64,000 bases of DNA from Chelydra serpentina (GCA_037349315.1 JBAIAC010000619.1:209501-273500), one strand, 5' to 3'; shown: positions 1-15,500, numbered from the stretch's first letter. Numbers and translations: made by a program. Notes: generated by a model from the letters alone, not told the origin.

Positions 1-129
1 GGGCGCAGCCCCTGTGGGGTCAAGACGGGGCTGGAGTCAACCAGGCCTCTAGGGCGACTTCTGCGGTGGGGCCTGCGACCCGCTCCAGGCCTTTGCTGTT
101 CAGACCCCTTGAGCCAATGTCCATCCATC

Positions 130-310
130 CGGCCCCACGAGGGCCTAGCTGACTGTCGTCTGCCGGCCCCCCTGCCCCTGTCCCCTCACTCTGCATCCAT
201 CCCTGTACTTAGCCATTCCTCCATCCTCATATGCACCCCAATATCGATCCATCCCCACACACCCCTTTATCCCCATCTGCACCCCTCTGTCTACCCCTCC
301 ATCCCCTGCC
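130..310. repeat. Degenerate CCAT/ATCC-rich simple sequence 3' of lysozyme
   Basis: Interrupted CATCC/CCAT tetranucleotides downstream of the lysozyme stop. The complementary sequence appears near 49460-49540 in the right arm of the inverted duplication. Confidence 0.5.
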
Positions 311-346
311 CCCGCCCCCAGCTGTCGACGCGGCTGGCTCTGGGCT

Positions 347-3330
<2,984 letters not shown>

Positions 3331-3383
3331 GGCGGCCGAGGCTGCGTCCGGCTGGGTGTCGGAGCTGCCGCTCAGGAGCTCCC

Positions 3384-3390
3384 TTTTTAT
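3384..3390 (-). promoter_or_regulatory. TATA-like box of the lysozyme gene
   Basis: ATAAAAA on the minus strand, 54 bp upstream of the lysozyme ATG. The expected start site is about 25-30 bp downstream, giving a short 5' UTR. Assigned from sequence and position only. Confidence 0.6.
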
Positions 3391-3499
3391 CCCGGCTCCG
3401 GGACAGGGAGCCCAGGCCCCACCCCCTGGCACATCATGCCAGGAACGGTGCCAGGGGCAGCCGCCCAGGTGTGTCTGTTCCCAGCACCCGCCGCACCCG

Positions 3500-4320
3500 C
3501 GGTAATTCAGGTTGCGTCAGGGAGTTCTGGTTAAAAGCCGCCTGTTTTGAAGGCCTCCGAAATCCACCAGCTTCGGCGGAGCCCTTTGAAATGCAGTGCC
3601 CCTCAGGAGGGTGTGGAGGAGGGTTTGTGACCCCGATCTAGGAGCGTTTGAGTGCTGGGCGCCAGACACATTACCCGCCCCAAAAGAGCCGGTTTTAAAA
3701 AAGTTTCTAAGCGCGTTGGTTTTTTGCCCAGAGCGAGAGAAAGCGAAGGCCTGACGTGCGGCAGATCAAAATGACCTTGGCGTGTTGAGTTTTAGCCAGT
3801 GGAGTGCGTGGCACCCACAAAATCTTCGGGGGACCCAAACTGAGAACGGTATTTAAGAGAACGTCCCCTTGTTTTTTAACACGGCGGCTGCACCCGGTTC
3901 GGAAAAGGGCTAGAGGGTTTCCCCATGCTCTAGAAGCTGAATGGCTACTTGTCTTCCTTGAAATTTGGGGCGGCTCATGGGGGCGCGGGGCAGCATTGGA
4001 GATCCAAATTTGGGGTCATTAGACCGAGGGGTTCCTGAGTTGCAGCCTCCTCTCCACCCCGAAACCGGTTTCCACCTGCTGCCGGGTGCTGCTAAACCGA
4101 GAGGGTGTAATGACGGGGTGAATCAGCCCCCATCGAGATCGATAGCCGTGAGCTCACCCTTCAATTAACATCAGGATAAGTTCAGTGCAAGGCTCCACCC
4201 CAGATAAAGGCATTTTGGACCGAGGCCTCGTCTCCACTTCAAACACCGGTAGATACAGATACATGGGTGAGAGGTATGAAAAAATCCACTGGCCCCCTCA
4301 ACGACGTAGTGTAGCCGCGG
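3500..4320. other. Lysozyme upstream region, no gene seen
   Basis: Non-coding sequence upstream of lysozyme, with no convincing exon. Parts at 3530-3610 and 4125-4250 match the right arm at 48480-48550 and 48220-48330 in reverse complement, so this is old duplicated flank. Confidence 0.6.
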
Positions 4321-4929
4321 CTAGATTGACTGCCGTCTTTCATTGACTAAGCGATCGCCACATAGCCTGCGTCTACGCCGGGGGGTAGAGAGGTTTGCCG
4401 GTGTAGCTCTGAGCGCCGGAGCCGAGTCGTACAGTCCCCGTCGAGCAGCCAACGTAGGAGGGCAGATCGGCACCGTGCCAGGGCTCCGGTTCTGGGAACC
4501 ACGCTGGTTTTCTCGGGGCGTCCGCACTGGAGGGTTCCTGGCTGACCGGGAAATGCATCCTGGATGACACAGGAACATCACAAGCTCTGGCCGGCTGCCG
4601 TGTGGCAGATGGGTCCGGCCCAATGGAAAGACCTTTTTTGCAATGGGAACCATCTGGGACCCCTCTGCTGGCCCCGCCGCAAACTCCACCCTCCGCCCGG
4701 CTGGCAAGGCACCACTGAAGCTCGTGACCTCAAGACTCCACCCAAGCGCCTCGCCTGCCAGGCCATTGGTCTCCCTGCAAGCTGGTCCGTTGCCCGCACC
4801 TGGGTCATGTAGAGTCGATGTGACCCACACACCTGCTGGGCGTGGGGTTCTGTCCCATCTAGTGGCACCGGGACCACTTAGAGAGAGACTTCAATGAGTC
4901 TGCTCTACTGCCTTAGCTAACAGCCAGCT

Positions 4930-5010
4930 GGCTTTTAGCTCATGCGGTAGAGACTCATGCACTAAGCTCCAGAGGTCCCCGGTTCGATGCCGGCAACCGG
5001 AGTCTGTCGG
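4930..5010 (+). repeat. tRNA-like SINE head
   Basis: Contains TAGCTCATGCGGTAGAG (A-box-like) and GGTTCGATGCC (B-box-like) about 40 bp apart, the internal Pol III promoter layout of a tRNA-derived SINE. No intact cloverleaf was worked out, so I do not call a tRNA gene. It directly precedes a LINE-like fragment. Confidence 0.5.
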
Positions 5011-5012
5011 CA

Positions 5013-5490
5013 TCACATAGACACCTCAAGGTTCTTGAACGCTACTGTCAACGGTGCTGCCGCAAGATCTGCCGAATCAAGCAGGCCGACCGGCGTGCCA
5101 ACCAAGCCAAAACCTCCATCCTTGACGCTCTGATCATCCCCCGCCAACGCCGTTGGGCTGGGCGTGTTCTTCGAAGGCCAGAGGATTGACTCCTGAAGCA
5201 GCGACACGTTCTCCCAACTGAGCCCTGGCCAGCAGATGGAGGACGGGCAAAAAGAACGCTTCAAAGATACCCTCAAAGCCAACCTGAAGAAGTGAAATAT
5301 TGACCCAAACTCATGGGAGACCCGCGCTCTCAACCAACCAAAATGGACAAGGACCTTGTGGGGAGGATTTCAAGATGGGAAAGGAGGAAAGAACATGATG
5401 CCGCCCGGCTTGACGATCCAGATTCGCCCCTTCCATTGGGAGACATCTGCCCCCGTCGTGACAAGATCCGTGGATCCCGGCTCAGTCTGA
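5013..5490 (+). mobile_element. Degraded non-LTR retrotransposon fragment
   Basis: With frame changes, translation gives decayed strings such as a QRRWAGRVLRRPE-like motif, then a K-rich KRTLQR segment. This resembles the region after the reverse transcriptase in some vertebrate non-LTR elements, where an LRWAGHVxRM motif is common. There are several stops and shifts. It is absent from the right arm at the corresponding place. The assignment to a LINE clade is uncertain. Confidence 0.4.
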
Positions 5491-6036
5491 TTAGCCACTG
5501 ATTGGCCCGCCAGCGATAACCCGCTATTGTTTTATGGAAAGCAATCATCCTCGAACACCCAGGGATCCCCACCAATGGGAAACAGTTGTGGAGAGGGGGC
5601 CAGGTTGGAGGGGGAACGCGGCTGCATCGGGACTGGCTCGGGATGCAAATTGCCAGATGCAACACATGCAACGATCTCCCGGTGACCTGTGAATTTTGTC
5701 ATGGCTTTGTGGGGACGCTGCGGCGTATCATGCTGATACGTTTGAGACTCTAATGAGCTTGGAATCTGCTGACGGGCAAATGAGAGAATATAAATATTCA
5801 AAATACGGTCCTGAATTCAAGGGCGGGATGTGTGAAGAAAGGGCAGAAAAGATCTGGAAACCTGCCCTGGAATTTGGGTACGGCCGGTTTCCCGTAGCGA
5901 GGTTGACTGGCTCGTGATCTTTGTTTTCCACAAATCGTAGGGGCCAGTGACTGTGCCGATAGCCAGAGCCTAAGAGCTCGCTCTCTGTTTGTATCCGTAT
6001 GTTTAGTTATTTTAATGAGAAAAGCTAAGATAAGCT

Positions 6037-6037
<1 letters not shown>

Positions 6038-6072
<35 letters not shown>
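6038..6072. repeat. (TC)n microsatellite
   Basis: Uninterrupted TC dinucleotides, about 17 repeats, followed by ATGTGTGACC. Confidence 0.95.
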
Positions 6073-6074
<2 letters not shown>

Positions 6075-6589
6075 GTGTGACCAGCCAACGAGAATCAGCT
6101 GCCTGAAAGAAGCTGTAGTAGTAATAAATAGCATAAGGGTAATGAATAATTTGCTTAAATGCCATAAGGGATCAGGCTACCCCACTAATTCCTACCAGCA
6201 GTGCGTCTTTCCCTGTTCGACAAGGTAGGAAAATCAATGGCAAAACCCTGATGTTTGCACAGAGTCAGGGTTGATTGGGGGTCAGTAGTGCCCTTGCAGA
6301 ACAGCTGAGCAGAGCATAACGCAAATCTCTGCAAGCTGGGAAATGCACAGTTAAGGCTGTCCATGTCACCTTAACTCTGCCCTCTTTTGGCACACCCCAT
6401 TAACATGTGTACCTTAAGTCTGCCAGCCCCACAGTGGCTGAAAAGGACACACACCTCACCTCCTTTTACAACCTGTTTGCATCGCCTGGTTGTCAGCTGT
6501 TTGGATTTTGTTCAATTCCCTGTTCTGCAAGGGGACGACATACCTCCCAGCAACCTCACCTCTGCGTTAGTGTAGCCATGACCAGGGTT

Positions 6590-6760
6590 TGGGAGGGGAG
6601 TGGGGGCTAGTGGGTTACAGCGGGGGTGGGGGAGGAGACTGGGAGCCAGCTCTGTGTGATCTTGGGTAAGTCTTCCCCCTGCCCTGTTTCTCCTCCTGTC
6701 TCCCCTGCGAAATGGGGGACGATGACATTTCATTTCCTTTTAAAGCCTTTTTGGCCCGAA
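6590..6760 (+). repeat. MIR-like SINE with tRNA head and core
   Basis: Reads GGGGGCTAGTGGGTTACAGC, then GGGAGCCAGCTCTGTGTGATCTT..., then a CTCCTGTCTCCC...AAATGGGG block, which is the MIR order: tRNA head, core, then the 'NAAATGGGG' segment. Confidence 0.6.
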
Positions 6761-6799
6761 ACCCGAATCAGAACTGAGCCGAGGCTCCCTGGATTGTTG

Positions 6800-9480
6800 G
6801 TCCCCACCTGTGCCCTCCTGCCCGGCGTGCCTGGGGTATGAGCTGGCCATGGGGACCTGCCCCGTGCCACCCCCACACCGAGGTGGGGTGAGACTGGCAC
6901 TGCTCCTGTGGCAGAAAGAAGTGAGCAGGCTGGTCTGTCCTGGATAACCAGCCAGGGCTGCCCAGTCAGATGGGAAAACCGTGATCTTGGAAGGTGAGAA
7001 AGTCCATTGCCAGGGGTATCCTCTTCCTCCATCACCTGTCTGCCCCTTCCTCCATCACCCGTGCGGCACAGCCGCCGCTCACGCCAAGAGGAAAGGAGCT
7101 GATCCGGTAAAGGGTGGCCTGATTGTCCCAGCGGGTGCCAGAGGACCGCAAAAAACCCACCGCGGTCCCTGCCTCGCTGACATGGGGCGAGCCGGAGCCG
7201 AGCACAGGAGCGGGCCCACCGGCCCGGCCTTTTTCTGAACCGTCTCAAAGCGCCCAGCCCATCTCTGATGAGTCAGAGGAGAGTGTGGGGGGGGGACCCA
7301 GAATGCATCTGGCTCATTGTGCATCTGAGAGTCGGAGTGGGGGACCTTCCTGACCCTGCAGGCCAAGCCCTGAAGCATGAGACTTGGATTGGAAAAGGAC
7401 AGCAATGAACGGGGGGGAGGAGGGGCTTCCTAGATTCAAAGGTTCCCTGGGCCAGAGGGGACCCTGCCCATGCCAGGTTGTACGTCCCCCAGCATCAGCA
7501 TCAAAGCATGCCTTCTAGAGAGCCGGCTCATTTCACCGCCGCCACAGCCGGCGGGAACCATGGTGGTCAGCCAGAATCCTGCCCCCAAATAATTCCCAGG
7601 GCAGATCTTTTAGGAAAACTTCCCAGAATGGCAGGAAAATGGCCCAGGCTGGAGAAGCCGCTTCCCTCTCGGGCAATCGTTTGGTGGGGAGGGGGCTAAA
7701 AATTTCCACCCCAAGTCCCAGGCTGAATTGTCCTGCTGCAACTTCCTTTCCAGCTCCTCCAAGGAGGCAGAGAGAGTGTCCCTCCCCCCGCCCCTTCCTG
7801 TCACAAGTAGGAGCAACGCGGGTCCGGCATGGGAATCAGCTGTAATATTTTGTACGAAGCACGCGTGTGCCTCAGTTTCCCTCCCCCTCCCCCGTGGGCT
7901 GCACTGCCACCTAGGGGCATGGGAACTCCTGGCAGAAGCCCAGAGATGGAGGTGGGACGGGCCAATGACTCTCTCACTCCCAATCACTGTGCCTGGTAGT
8001 TTGGAGAGTGCTAAGACGCCGAGCGTTTCACAGAGCTCTGCGGTCGTGCCGGGTCAGGGAGGTGAATCTATGAACGGCTTCCCCCTAGCTTGGGGCAAAC
8101 ATCCCGTTAATTACCCCAGACTCCCACTGCAAGCCAGCAGCTGCTTCTCCTCCGCCCCCGGCACCCGTCCCCAAGGGCCAGGGCTGCTAACGACGCCCAG
8201 AGCGGCAGGGAACCATTACCAGTCATTAAGACGCTGGGATGGGTCACAGCGGGTAGCCCGGGGGGGGCCATGCTGCCTTCCCCAACTCTGTCCGTTCCCA
8301 CGAGCCTGCGCCTGGGGCTTTAGCTTCCCCCTGCACTCTTAGCTCAACACGCCTTGGCTGAAAGTCTGTGGGACAAACCAAACTGATCCCCATGACAGAC
8401 GCGTTCCTCACAGACCTGACAAACTCACTACACCAAGGCTGGCAGGATGTTTAGTCACCAGGAAAGAGGTAGGGGGGGAACGTGAGATTGTGCCCAAGTG
8501 GGAATTGTTGTAATGCTTTTTGTAGGATGCCCATGTGTGCCTCAGTTTCCCCCTTTTGTGCATGGCCACCCAGTGTGTCTGTGGGAGGGGACAGGATTGA
8601 GTTTGCTCTCGGGACAGGCAAAGAGCCGGCGGGGCGTGTTCGCGTCGCCGGGCTGTGTGGGTGGACTGAACCGAGCCATGACAGGGTCTGTCTACACGGC
8701 AGGGTTAGCCCAGGGTGAGTAGAACTGGAGTGAGCAGATGCTGGGTTGGTTAATCCAGGGCTTGAGCGTCTCCACTCATGGGTAAGCCCAGGACATGTGG
8801 AACGTCGGGTCCCAATCTACAGCCACAGTGTCCACGTTGCATCCGACCACCCTTAATCCAGGTTTCCCAGCCCCCTCCCACCGCTTGACCGTCTCCCAGA
8901 CTCGATGGGCCAGAGGACAAAGGAAGTCGGGCTTGTGGGATGCTTTTGGCGGACACCCCAGCCAGGCCGCGTCTACATGGCAAAGCAATAAGGTTCGAAC
9001 CCTGGCTCCCGGCTTGACTCACCCCCCGTGGGGTCCTGGGCCAATGAGCAGCGGGGTCCCCTCAGCCTCTGCCGATCTACCCTGGAGGAAAATTCCTTCC
9101 AGACCCCAAATATGGCGATCAGCTGAACCCTGAGCATGTGGGCAAGACTCACCAGCCAGACCCCCAGGAATTACACTGCAGAGCCACACCGGCAAATTCC
9201 CAGCCCCCCAGCACTGTACGTCGTTCACTGCCCAGCATCCTCTTGGACAACACGAGCTCAATAGCCCGTCATTTCATTCCCAGAAAACGAGCCGTACAAG
9301 GAGTCCCCCGGACACTTCCATCCACACCCACACAGGGCTAGCGAAAACAAGAAAAGTTTCTTAACTCCGGACTGATAGAGATGAAACTGATCACGAGTAA
9401 GGAGGCATAAAAGTCAGAGTTGGCTACAAAGCCATAAAAGGTAAAAACACAAACTAATCCCTAAATTAACAAGCGACATG
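6800..9480. other. Duplicated non-coding block, no gene seen
   Basis: No exon is supported. Most of the block recurs inverted at 44400-46900, including the TGCCTCAGTTTCCC-type MIR-like pieces at 7860 and 8540 and the CAGACTCGATGGGCCAG stretch at 8895. Short open frames here are broken differently in the two arms, which argues against coding. Confidence 0.6.
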
Positions 9481-10485
9481 ACCTTCAAGTGAAAGGATCT
9501 CTCTCTCTCTCACCACATGTTCTTTTGCGGGCTTACCGGCTGGATCTTTCAGCCAGGATCACTCCCCAATCCAACGTCTTTTAAGTCGATGCCATGAGTA
9601 GAGATGAAGGGAGAGATGAATGGCCTCTGTTCCTCAATTTTATCCTTTTCCTCTTTGAGAATCATCCCCAGCTGGGGTTCAGCAGACAGGAACGTCCAGT
9701 TGTTCTTTTGCCAGGATGTAACTTTCCTGCTCACACATTTCTTTCTGCCAAAGAATGGCTGCTTAACCAGGCGATGGCCCATGTGATTACGTTGACACCT
9801 GGCCGAGGCATCCGTTTACATTTTGTCTCTGAGAAACTGGTCTGAACCTGCTTTTCTAAACTTGGAATACGGCTCAGAAATGTCATACAGCGGAATCGGT
9901 TAACTTTACAGGCAATGTTGCTACACATATTTTACGAGGCCACTAATGTTCAGCATATTATGAGTTTTCAAATGATGTCGCACAAGGCATACTTGGTACA
10001 AAATGTATGATAGTCTTGAAAAAAGGATGAACACACTGAGGGCAATTTGTGTGTAGACAGAAAGGGGTTAGGTTTGCCCTTGACTTTGAACCCTGGGCTT
10101 TCCCTGCAATGCGGACATTCCCTAAGGAATTGGTTGAAACCAACAAGGCGCCTAGACCGTGACTCTGTCTAAGATTTCCAAAGGGCTCCGCACCTCCATT
10201 TGAAATTTTTAGGGGTCCGCAAATGAAAAAAAGGTTGAAGAACCACTGGACTAAACAGCCACGCCCCCCCTCCCCCAGTCTGAGGACACGGGGCTGGAAG
10301 GTGAGAGGTGGTGAGGCCGCGGGGCCTGCCCTAAAGGAAGAGTGAGACCCCCTCCTTTGCAGGCTGGCACATGGAAGGGCTTCCCCTGAGAGACTGTCCC
10401 AAAGCCGGTCCCGATCCCGGCGGGAAGCTCAGACCTGGTTCAGCCCCATAAGCGCGGCGAGACGTATTGCAGGTTATACCTATAG

Positions 10486-10717
10486 CCAGTAGCGTAGCCA
10501 GGTCTTGAGCACAGGGGGAGCGGCGCTAGAAAAAGGCGCCTCCCCCCTCCCCCTGCACTAACCCGGCGGCGCTTGAAAGGGCCCAGGGCTCCAGACTCTG
10601 CGGAGCCCCTGGGCCCTTTCAAGCGCCGCCCCAGCCAGGCTCGGGCGGTGCCTTAGCGCCGCTTTTCCTCACAGGGGGAGCGGCCGCTCCCCCTGCTCCC
10701 CCCCGGCTATGTTACTG
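10486..10717. mobile_element. hAT-like MITE with target-site duplication
   Basis: Terminal inverted repeats CCAGTAGCGTAGCCAGG and (reverse-complemented) CAGTAACATAGCCGGGG bound a 232-bp GC-rich element. It is flanked by CCTATAG at 10479-10485 and again at 10718-10724. The interior also has a GGGCCC-TTTCAAGCGCCGCC hairpin. There is no transposase, so it is non-autonomous. An 8-bp duplication with one mismatch fits hAT. Confidence 0.7.
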
Positions 10718-10734
10718 CCTATAGCGTAATGGAT

Positions 10735-10930
10735 TAATATTGACCGTCTCATCCCTGACCATCGTGCCCAATAGCCATCGCTGGACCTATCCTCCATGAA
10801 CGTCTCTCTCTGTTTTGAGCCCAGTTCTTCTCTTGGCTTCCACAACATCCCCCAGCAGCGAGTTCCATGGGTTAACTGCGCATCCACACAGTCAAAACCG
10901 CTGGGATAAGGAACATCACCGCGGGCAGGA
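10735..10930 (-). mobile_element. CR1 LINE 3' fragment
   Basis: Contains the complement of the conserved CR1 3' region (TGGACCTATCCTCCATGAA, CTTCCACAACATCCCCCAGC, GAGTTCCATGGGTT). Heavily mutated. Confidence 0.65.
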
Positions 10931-10934
10931 GCTA

Positions 10935-12440
10935 GTCCTGGTTACGAATAATGACAAAAGTTTGCGGTCGGCACCATAGAGTGTCGGGAAAGGCTCCGGT
11001 CCCTGAGGAAAACCCCTTGGCGAGGGAGCTTTCATGAACGTTTGGATCCTGGTTCTTGTGGACCCAGCCGGCCAGGATCCAACTGTTTGCTTTTTGGGAG
11101 AAGGGGGAAACCGACTTTATTAGCTAGGGAAGTAACTATATAGAAGGCTAGCCTTGTGTTGTGTGATTCTCGTTTTGTCTTGTAACCGTTCTCTGTCGTT
11201 GCTCATGGAAATCCTTGCTCTTTCTCAAATGAGCCATCTTTGGTTTTATTAGAAGTGCTCACGGGTGGTGTCCAGGAGCTGGGGGGAGGGGAATAAGGGA
11301 AAACTGGTAAACTGAGGCACGCTGCACCTTTTGGGGGGAGAGGAAGTGGAATTTCTGTCCGTTGGCAGTTTCCAGGGACCGGACAGCGCAGGGGAGCGAG
11401 TCAGCTGACTCGGCGACTGGCTGCCCTACAATGGTCTGTGAGGAGACCTCCCGAGATGACAGGAGTTCATGGAGTCCCCTTGCACCTCCCAGCTTTGGGG
11501 GCCGCTCGGCTGAGCTGTAACGATGTTTTCTCAGCCACTGTCTCCCGGGGGCTAATTAAGGCCGGCTCTGCTGCCCCCGGGGCCTGGTTTCTGGGATTTA
11601 TCTTTATGGCGGGGTGGCCGTTCCTCTGCAGAAGTTGGCGCAGGGCATCCTTGTCCAAGGTGAGGCTGCGTATCGGGGATGGGGGGATGGCAGGGGAGAG
11701 TCTGGGATTGCAATGCAGGCTGGATGGGGGGGCAGGCGGGGGAGCTGGGGGGTCAGGGACCGGGACAGATGGGGGAGCAGGACAGCAGGGGAAAAAAACC
11801 ATGTCCTGTGCGTCCATCTGTCCTTCCCTCCCCCTGGTATCTGGGCTCTGAACAGAAAGACGTTCCCCACCCAGAATTGCCTCCGGCAGTCCCTGACCCA
11901 GCCCCGGCCCCTCCATCTCCACCCTCATGCATCACCCTGTCTAGCCAGGTGCTTTCACGGTGCCGGGGGAAGGACCCCATGTGCTGGTGGGTCCCTGCTC
12001 AGCCGACTGGCGCGCTGTCTCCAGTCTTCGTCCTTCCCCACGCGCACCGGGATGGGGGCTTTGAGGACGCCCAGAGCTATCCCCACCTTGTCACCTGCAG
12101 CACGAGCATCGATTTCCTGCTCATCGCCCGGCGCAAACCGAGAGCTCGGAGGGGGGACGTGTTTTGTAACCAGCCCCCTGAAAAAGATCTGTGAAAAATG
12201 GAGTCTTTTCATCAAACCCTTCCCACGCTTTTCATGGACAGGAGGGGCCATTTCCCGCAATACCTTCAGCTGACTGTATTGAGTCGAATTCTCTGTGGGG
12301 TCCTTTGCATTCATTGCAAAGGTTCTGTGTTATTGGGGTCCAGGATGACATGACACCTTTCTAAGGGGACAGGGGGATGGGACGTGTTATGGCCGGAAGC
12401 GGAAGCTAGACCGAATCGGCCTGTAAACAAAAGCATAAAT
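10935..12440. other. Left-arm-specific non-coding stretch
   Basis: Open frames of 75-220 codons at 11438-12314 overlap on both strands and match no family I recognise. A minus-strand stretch near 11500-11665 (LDKDALRQLLQRNGHP in frame) lies next to GT/AG-like dinucleotides but has no partner exon. I see nothing firm. Confidence 0.4.
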
Positions 12441-12461
12441 GTATAACCATGAGCGGGGGGG

Positions 12462-12632
12462 AGGGATAGCTCAGTGGTTTGCGCATTGGCCTGCTAAACC
12501 CAGGGTTGTGAGTTCAATCCTTGAGGGGGCCATTTAGGGATCTGGGGCAAAAATTGGGGCTTGGTCCTGCTTTGAGCAGGGGGTTGGACTAGATGACCTC
12601 CTAAGGTCCCTTCCAACCCTGAGATTCTATGA
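12462..12632 (+). mobile_element. Cry I-type tortoise Pol III SINE with CR1-like tail
   Basis: Starts GGGATAGCTCAGTGGTTTGC (A box), with GTGAGTTCAATCC (B box) 40 bp on, a SINE body, then TAGATGACCTCCTAAGGTCC...GATTCTATGA. That tail equals the CR1 3' end, as described for tortoise Pol III SINEs that borrow the LINE tail. Near full length. Confidence 0.85.
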
Positions 12633-12832
12633 TGGGCACAATCTACCGACAGGCGCGGTGGATTCGCCACCCCTGACAATTATTCAGCCGAGACGGGATG
12701 TTTTTCTAAAAGATCCACGCTAGAAATTAAATCAGGGACGATCTCTACATGTGGCTCTCAGCCTTTCCAGCCGAAGGGACCCCTTTCAGGAGTTTGATCT
12801 GGCTTGCCTCCCGCTAAGTTTCCCCTCACTTA

Positions 12833-14450
12833 GAATCATAGAATCTCAGGGGTGGAAGGGACCTCAGGAGGTTCTAGTCCAACCCCCTGCTCAAAGCAGG
12901 ACCAACCCCAACTAAATCATCCCAGCCAGGGCTTTGTCAAGCCTGACCTTAAAAACATCTAAGGAAGGAGATTCCACCACCTCCCTAGGGAACCCATTCC
13001 AGTGCTTCACCACCCTACTAGTGAAATAGTGCTTCCTAATATCCAACCTAAACCTCCCCCTCTGCAACTTGAGACCATTACTCCTTGTTCTGTCATCTTC
13101 TACCACTGAGAACAGTCTAGATCCAGCCTCTTTGGAACCCCCTTTTAGGTAGTTGAAAGCAGCTATCAAATCCCCCCCTCACTCTTCTCTTCTGCAGGCT
13201 GAACAATCCCAGTTCCCTCAGCCTCTCCTCATAAGTCATGTGCTCCAGCCCCCTAATCATTTTTGTTGCCCTCCGCTGGACTCTTTCCAATTTATCCACA
13301 TCCTTCTTGTAGTGTGGGGCCCAAAACTGGACACAGTACTCCAAATGAGGCCTCACCAGTGCCGAATAGAGGGGAATAATCACGTCCCTCGATCTGTTGG
13401 AAATGCGCCTACTTATACAGCCCAAAATGCCGTTAGCCTTCTTGGCAACAAGGGCACACCGTTGACTCATATTCAGCTTTTTGTCCACCGTAACCCCTAG
13501 GTCCTTTTCTGCAGAACTGCTGCCCAGCCATTCGGTCCCTAGTCTGGAGCAGTGCATGGGATTCTTCCGTCCTAAGTGCAGGACTCTGCACTTGTCCTTG
13601 TTGAACCTCATCAGATTTCTTTTGGCCCAATCCTCTAATTTGTCTAGGTCCCTCTGTATCCTGTCCCTACCCTCCAGCATATCAACCACTCCTCCCAGTT
13701 TAGTGTCATCTGCAAACTTGCTAAGGGTGCAGTCCACACCATCCTCCAGGTCGTTGATGAAGATATTGAACAAAACCGGCCCCAGCACCGACCCTTGGGG
13801 CACTCCACTTGATACCGGCTGCCAACTAGACATGGAGCCATTGATCACTACCCGTTGAGCACGACCATCCAGCCAGTTTTCTATCCACCTTACCGTGCAT
13901 TCATCCAGCCCATACTTCCTTAACTTGCTGGCAAGAACACTGTGGGAGACTGTATCAAAAGCTTTGCTAAAGTCAAGAAATAGCACATCCACTGCTTTCC
14001 CCTCATCCACAGAGCCAGTTATCTCATCATAGAAGGCAATTAGGTTAGTCAGGCATGACTTGCCCTTGGTGAATCCATGCTGACTGTTCCTGATCACTTT
14101 CCCCTCCTTTAAGTGGTTCAGAATTGATTCCTTGAGGACCTGTTCCATGATTTTTCCAGGGACTGAGGTGAGACTGACTGGCCTGTAGTTCCCCGGATCT
14201 TCCTTCTTCCCTTTTTTAAAGATAGGCACTACATTAGCTTTTTTCCAGTCATCCGGGACCTCCCCCGATTGCCATGATTTGTCAAAGATAATGGCCAATG
14301 GCTCTGCAATCACATCGGCCAACTCCTTTAGTACCCTCGGACGCAGTGCATCCGTCCCATGGACTTGTGTTCGTCCAGCTTTTCTAAATAGTCCCGAACT
14401 ACTTCTTTCTCCACAGAGGGCTGGTCACCTCCTCCCCATACCGTGCTGCT
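12833..14450 (-). mobile_element. CR1 LINE, 5'-truncated, with long reverse-transcriptase frame
   Basis: Non-LTR retrotransposon of the CR1 clade, read on the minus strand. A 401-codon frame (14322-13117) carries reverse-transcriptase motifs in order: [30 protein letters not shown] and FADDTKLGG, followed by the [13 protein letters not shown] and [13 protein letters not shown] region. One frame break near 14340 separates it from [19 protein letters not shown] upstream, and another near 13165 separates the last ~85 codons (13169-12912). The 3' end at 12835 shows the CR1 tail ATTCTATGATTCTAAG. The endonuclease region is missing. It is one of the youngest repeats in the window but not intact, and it is absent from the right arm. 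Confidence 0.92.
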
Positions 14451-14724
14451 TATAAACGACTTGCTTCTGAAATCAAACTGTAAAAATACAGACGTGTCAC
14501 CGCTCACTATTACTGACAAATGGCTGACGGTCTCATTTTCCCCATCTAATTATCAAATAAATCCACTGCAATATAAATATTGTAACTGCATTTCAGTGAA
14601 TAGGACATAGAGCAGCATAAACAAGTCACTGTCCGTATGAAATTGCAGTTTGGACGGCATTCCCTCGCGCCTTTTCTGTAGCCTGTTGTAAAACTAGGCA
14701 AATATCTAGATGAACTGATGCACC

Positions 14725-14862
14725 CCCCTGTGAGTTCAATCCTTGAGGGGGCCATTTAGGGATCTGGGGCAAAAATTGGGGATTGGTCCTGCTTTGAGCA
14801 GGGGGTTGGACTAGATGACCTCCTAAGGTCCCTTCCAACCCTGAGATTCTATGATTCTATGA
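14725..14862 (+). mobile_element. 5'-truncated Cry I-type SINE
   Basis: Begins at TGTGAGTTCAATCC and continues to GATTCTATGATTCTATGAT. It lacks the A-box half but is otherwise very close to the copy at 12462. Confidence 0.8.
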
Positions 14863-15264
14863 TGCTAAGACCTCTGTGTGCCCCCGGGGTGCGTGTCCCC
14901 CTGGTTGAGAACCACTGCCCTAGAGGGTCACCACGAACCCACCTGTCTACGCATCTATGAGAAAACACTTCAAAAGGCCAGATGGAACGATGCGTCAGAT
15001 AAGAACCGAAACGGGGCCAAGCGGCGTCGAGAGGGTTGCGTGGGGGATCGCTAAGAAGACGTAAATTCCAGTTATGCATAAAACCCACCCCAGCCTCTTG
15101 AAGCTACGCCCCGCTGATAGGTTTGTGGTCGTAGTCTGTTATGAACTTGCGAAGTTTCAAGGACAGTCCCCAACCAGGGCCCTGGGGCGATCTCTGGGAA
15201 GCTTCTTAGCATGCGTGTTGTTGTTTTAAGGTGTTTTCTCTGTCCTGCTTTCACCTTACAACTC

Positions 15265-15500
15265 GAATCACAGAAATGTAGGATTGGAAGAGCCCTCGAT
15301 CTATCCAGTCTCCTGGGGCAGGACTAAATATTATCTAGACCATCCCTGACAGGGGTTTGACGAACCTGTTCTTAAAAACGTCCCAAGACAGAGATCCCAC
15401 CAACTGCCCTGGGTCATTTCTCCCAGGGCTTCGCTAGCCTGCTAGAAAGTGTCTCCTAACATCTAACCTAAACCTCCCTTGCTGCAATTTAATAAAGGGG
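15265..15500 (-). mobile_element. CR1 3'-end fragment
   Basis: Complement of a CR1 tail region: ATCACAGAAATGTAGGATTG at the left (3') end, then a CATCCCTGACAGGGGTTTG block and CTAACATCTAACCTAAACCT. Confidence 0.75.

Noticed and set aside
4930..5010. tRNA gene
   Set aside because: A- and B-box-like sequences are present but no clean acceptor stem was found, and it runs into LINE-like sequence, so a SINE is more likely.
11438..12314. Possible unknown gene with several overlapping frames
   Set aside because: Frames overlap on both strands, have no recognisable family, and no consistent exon pair could be built.
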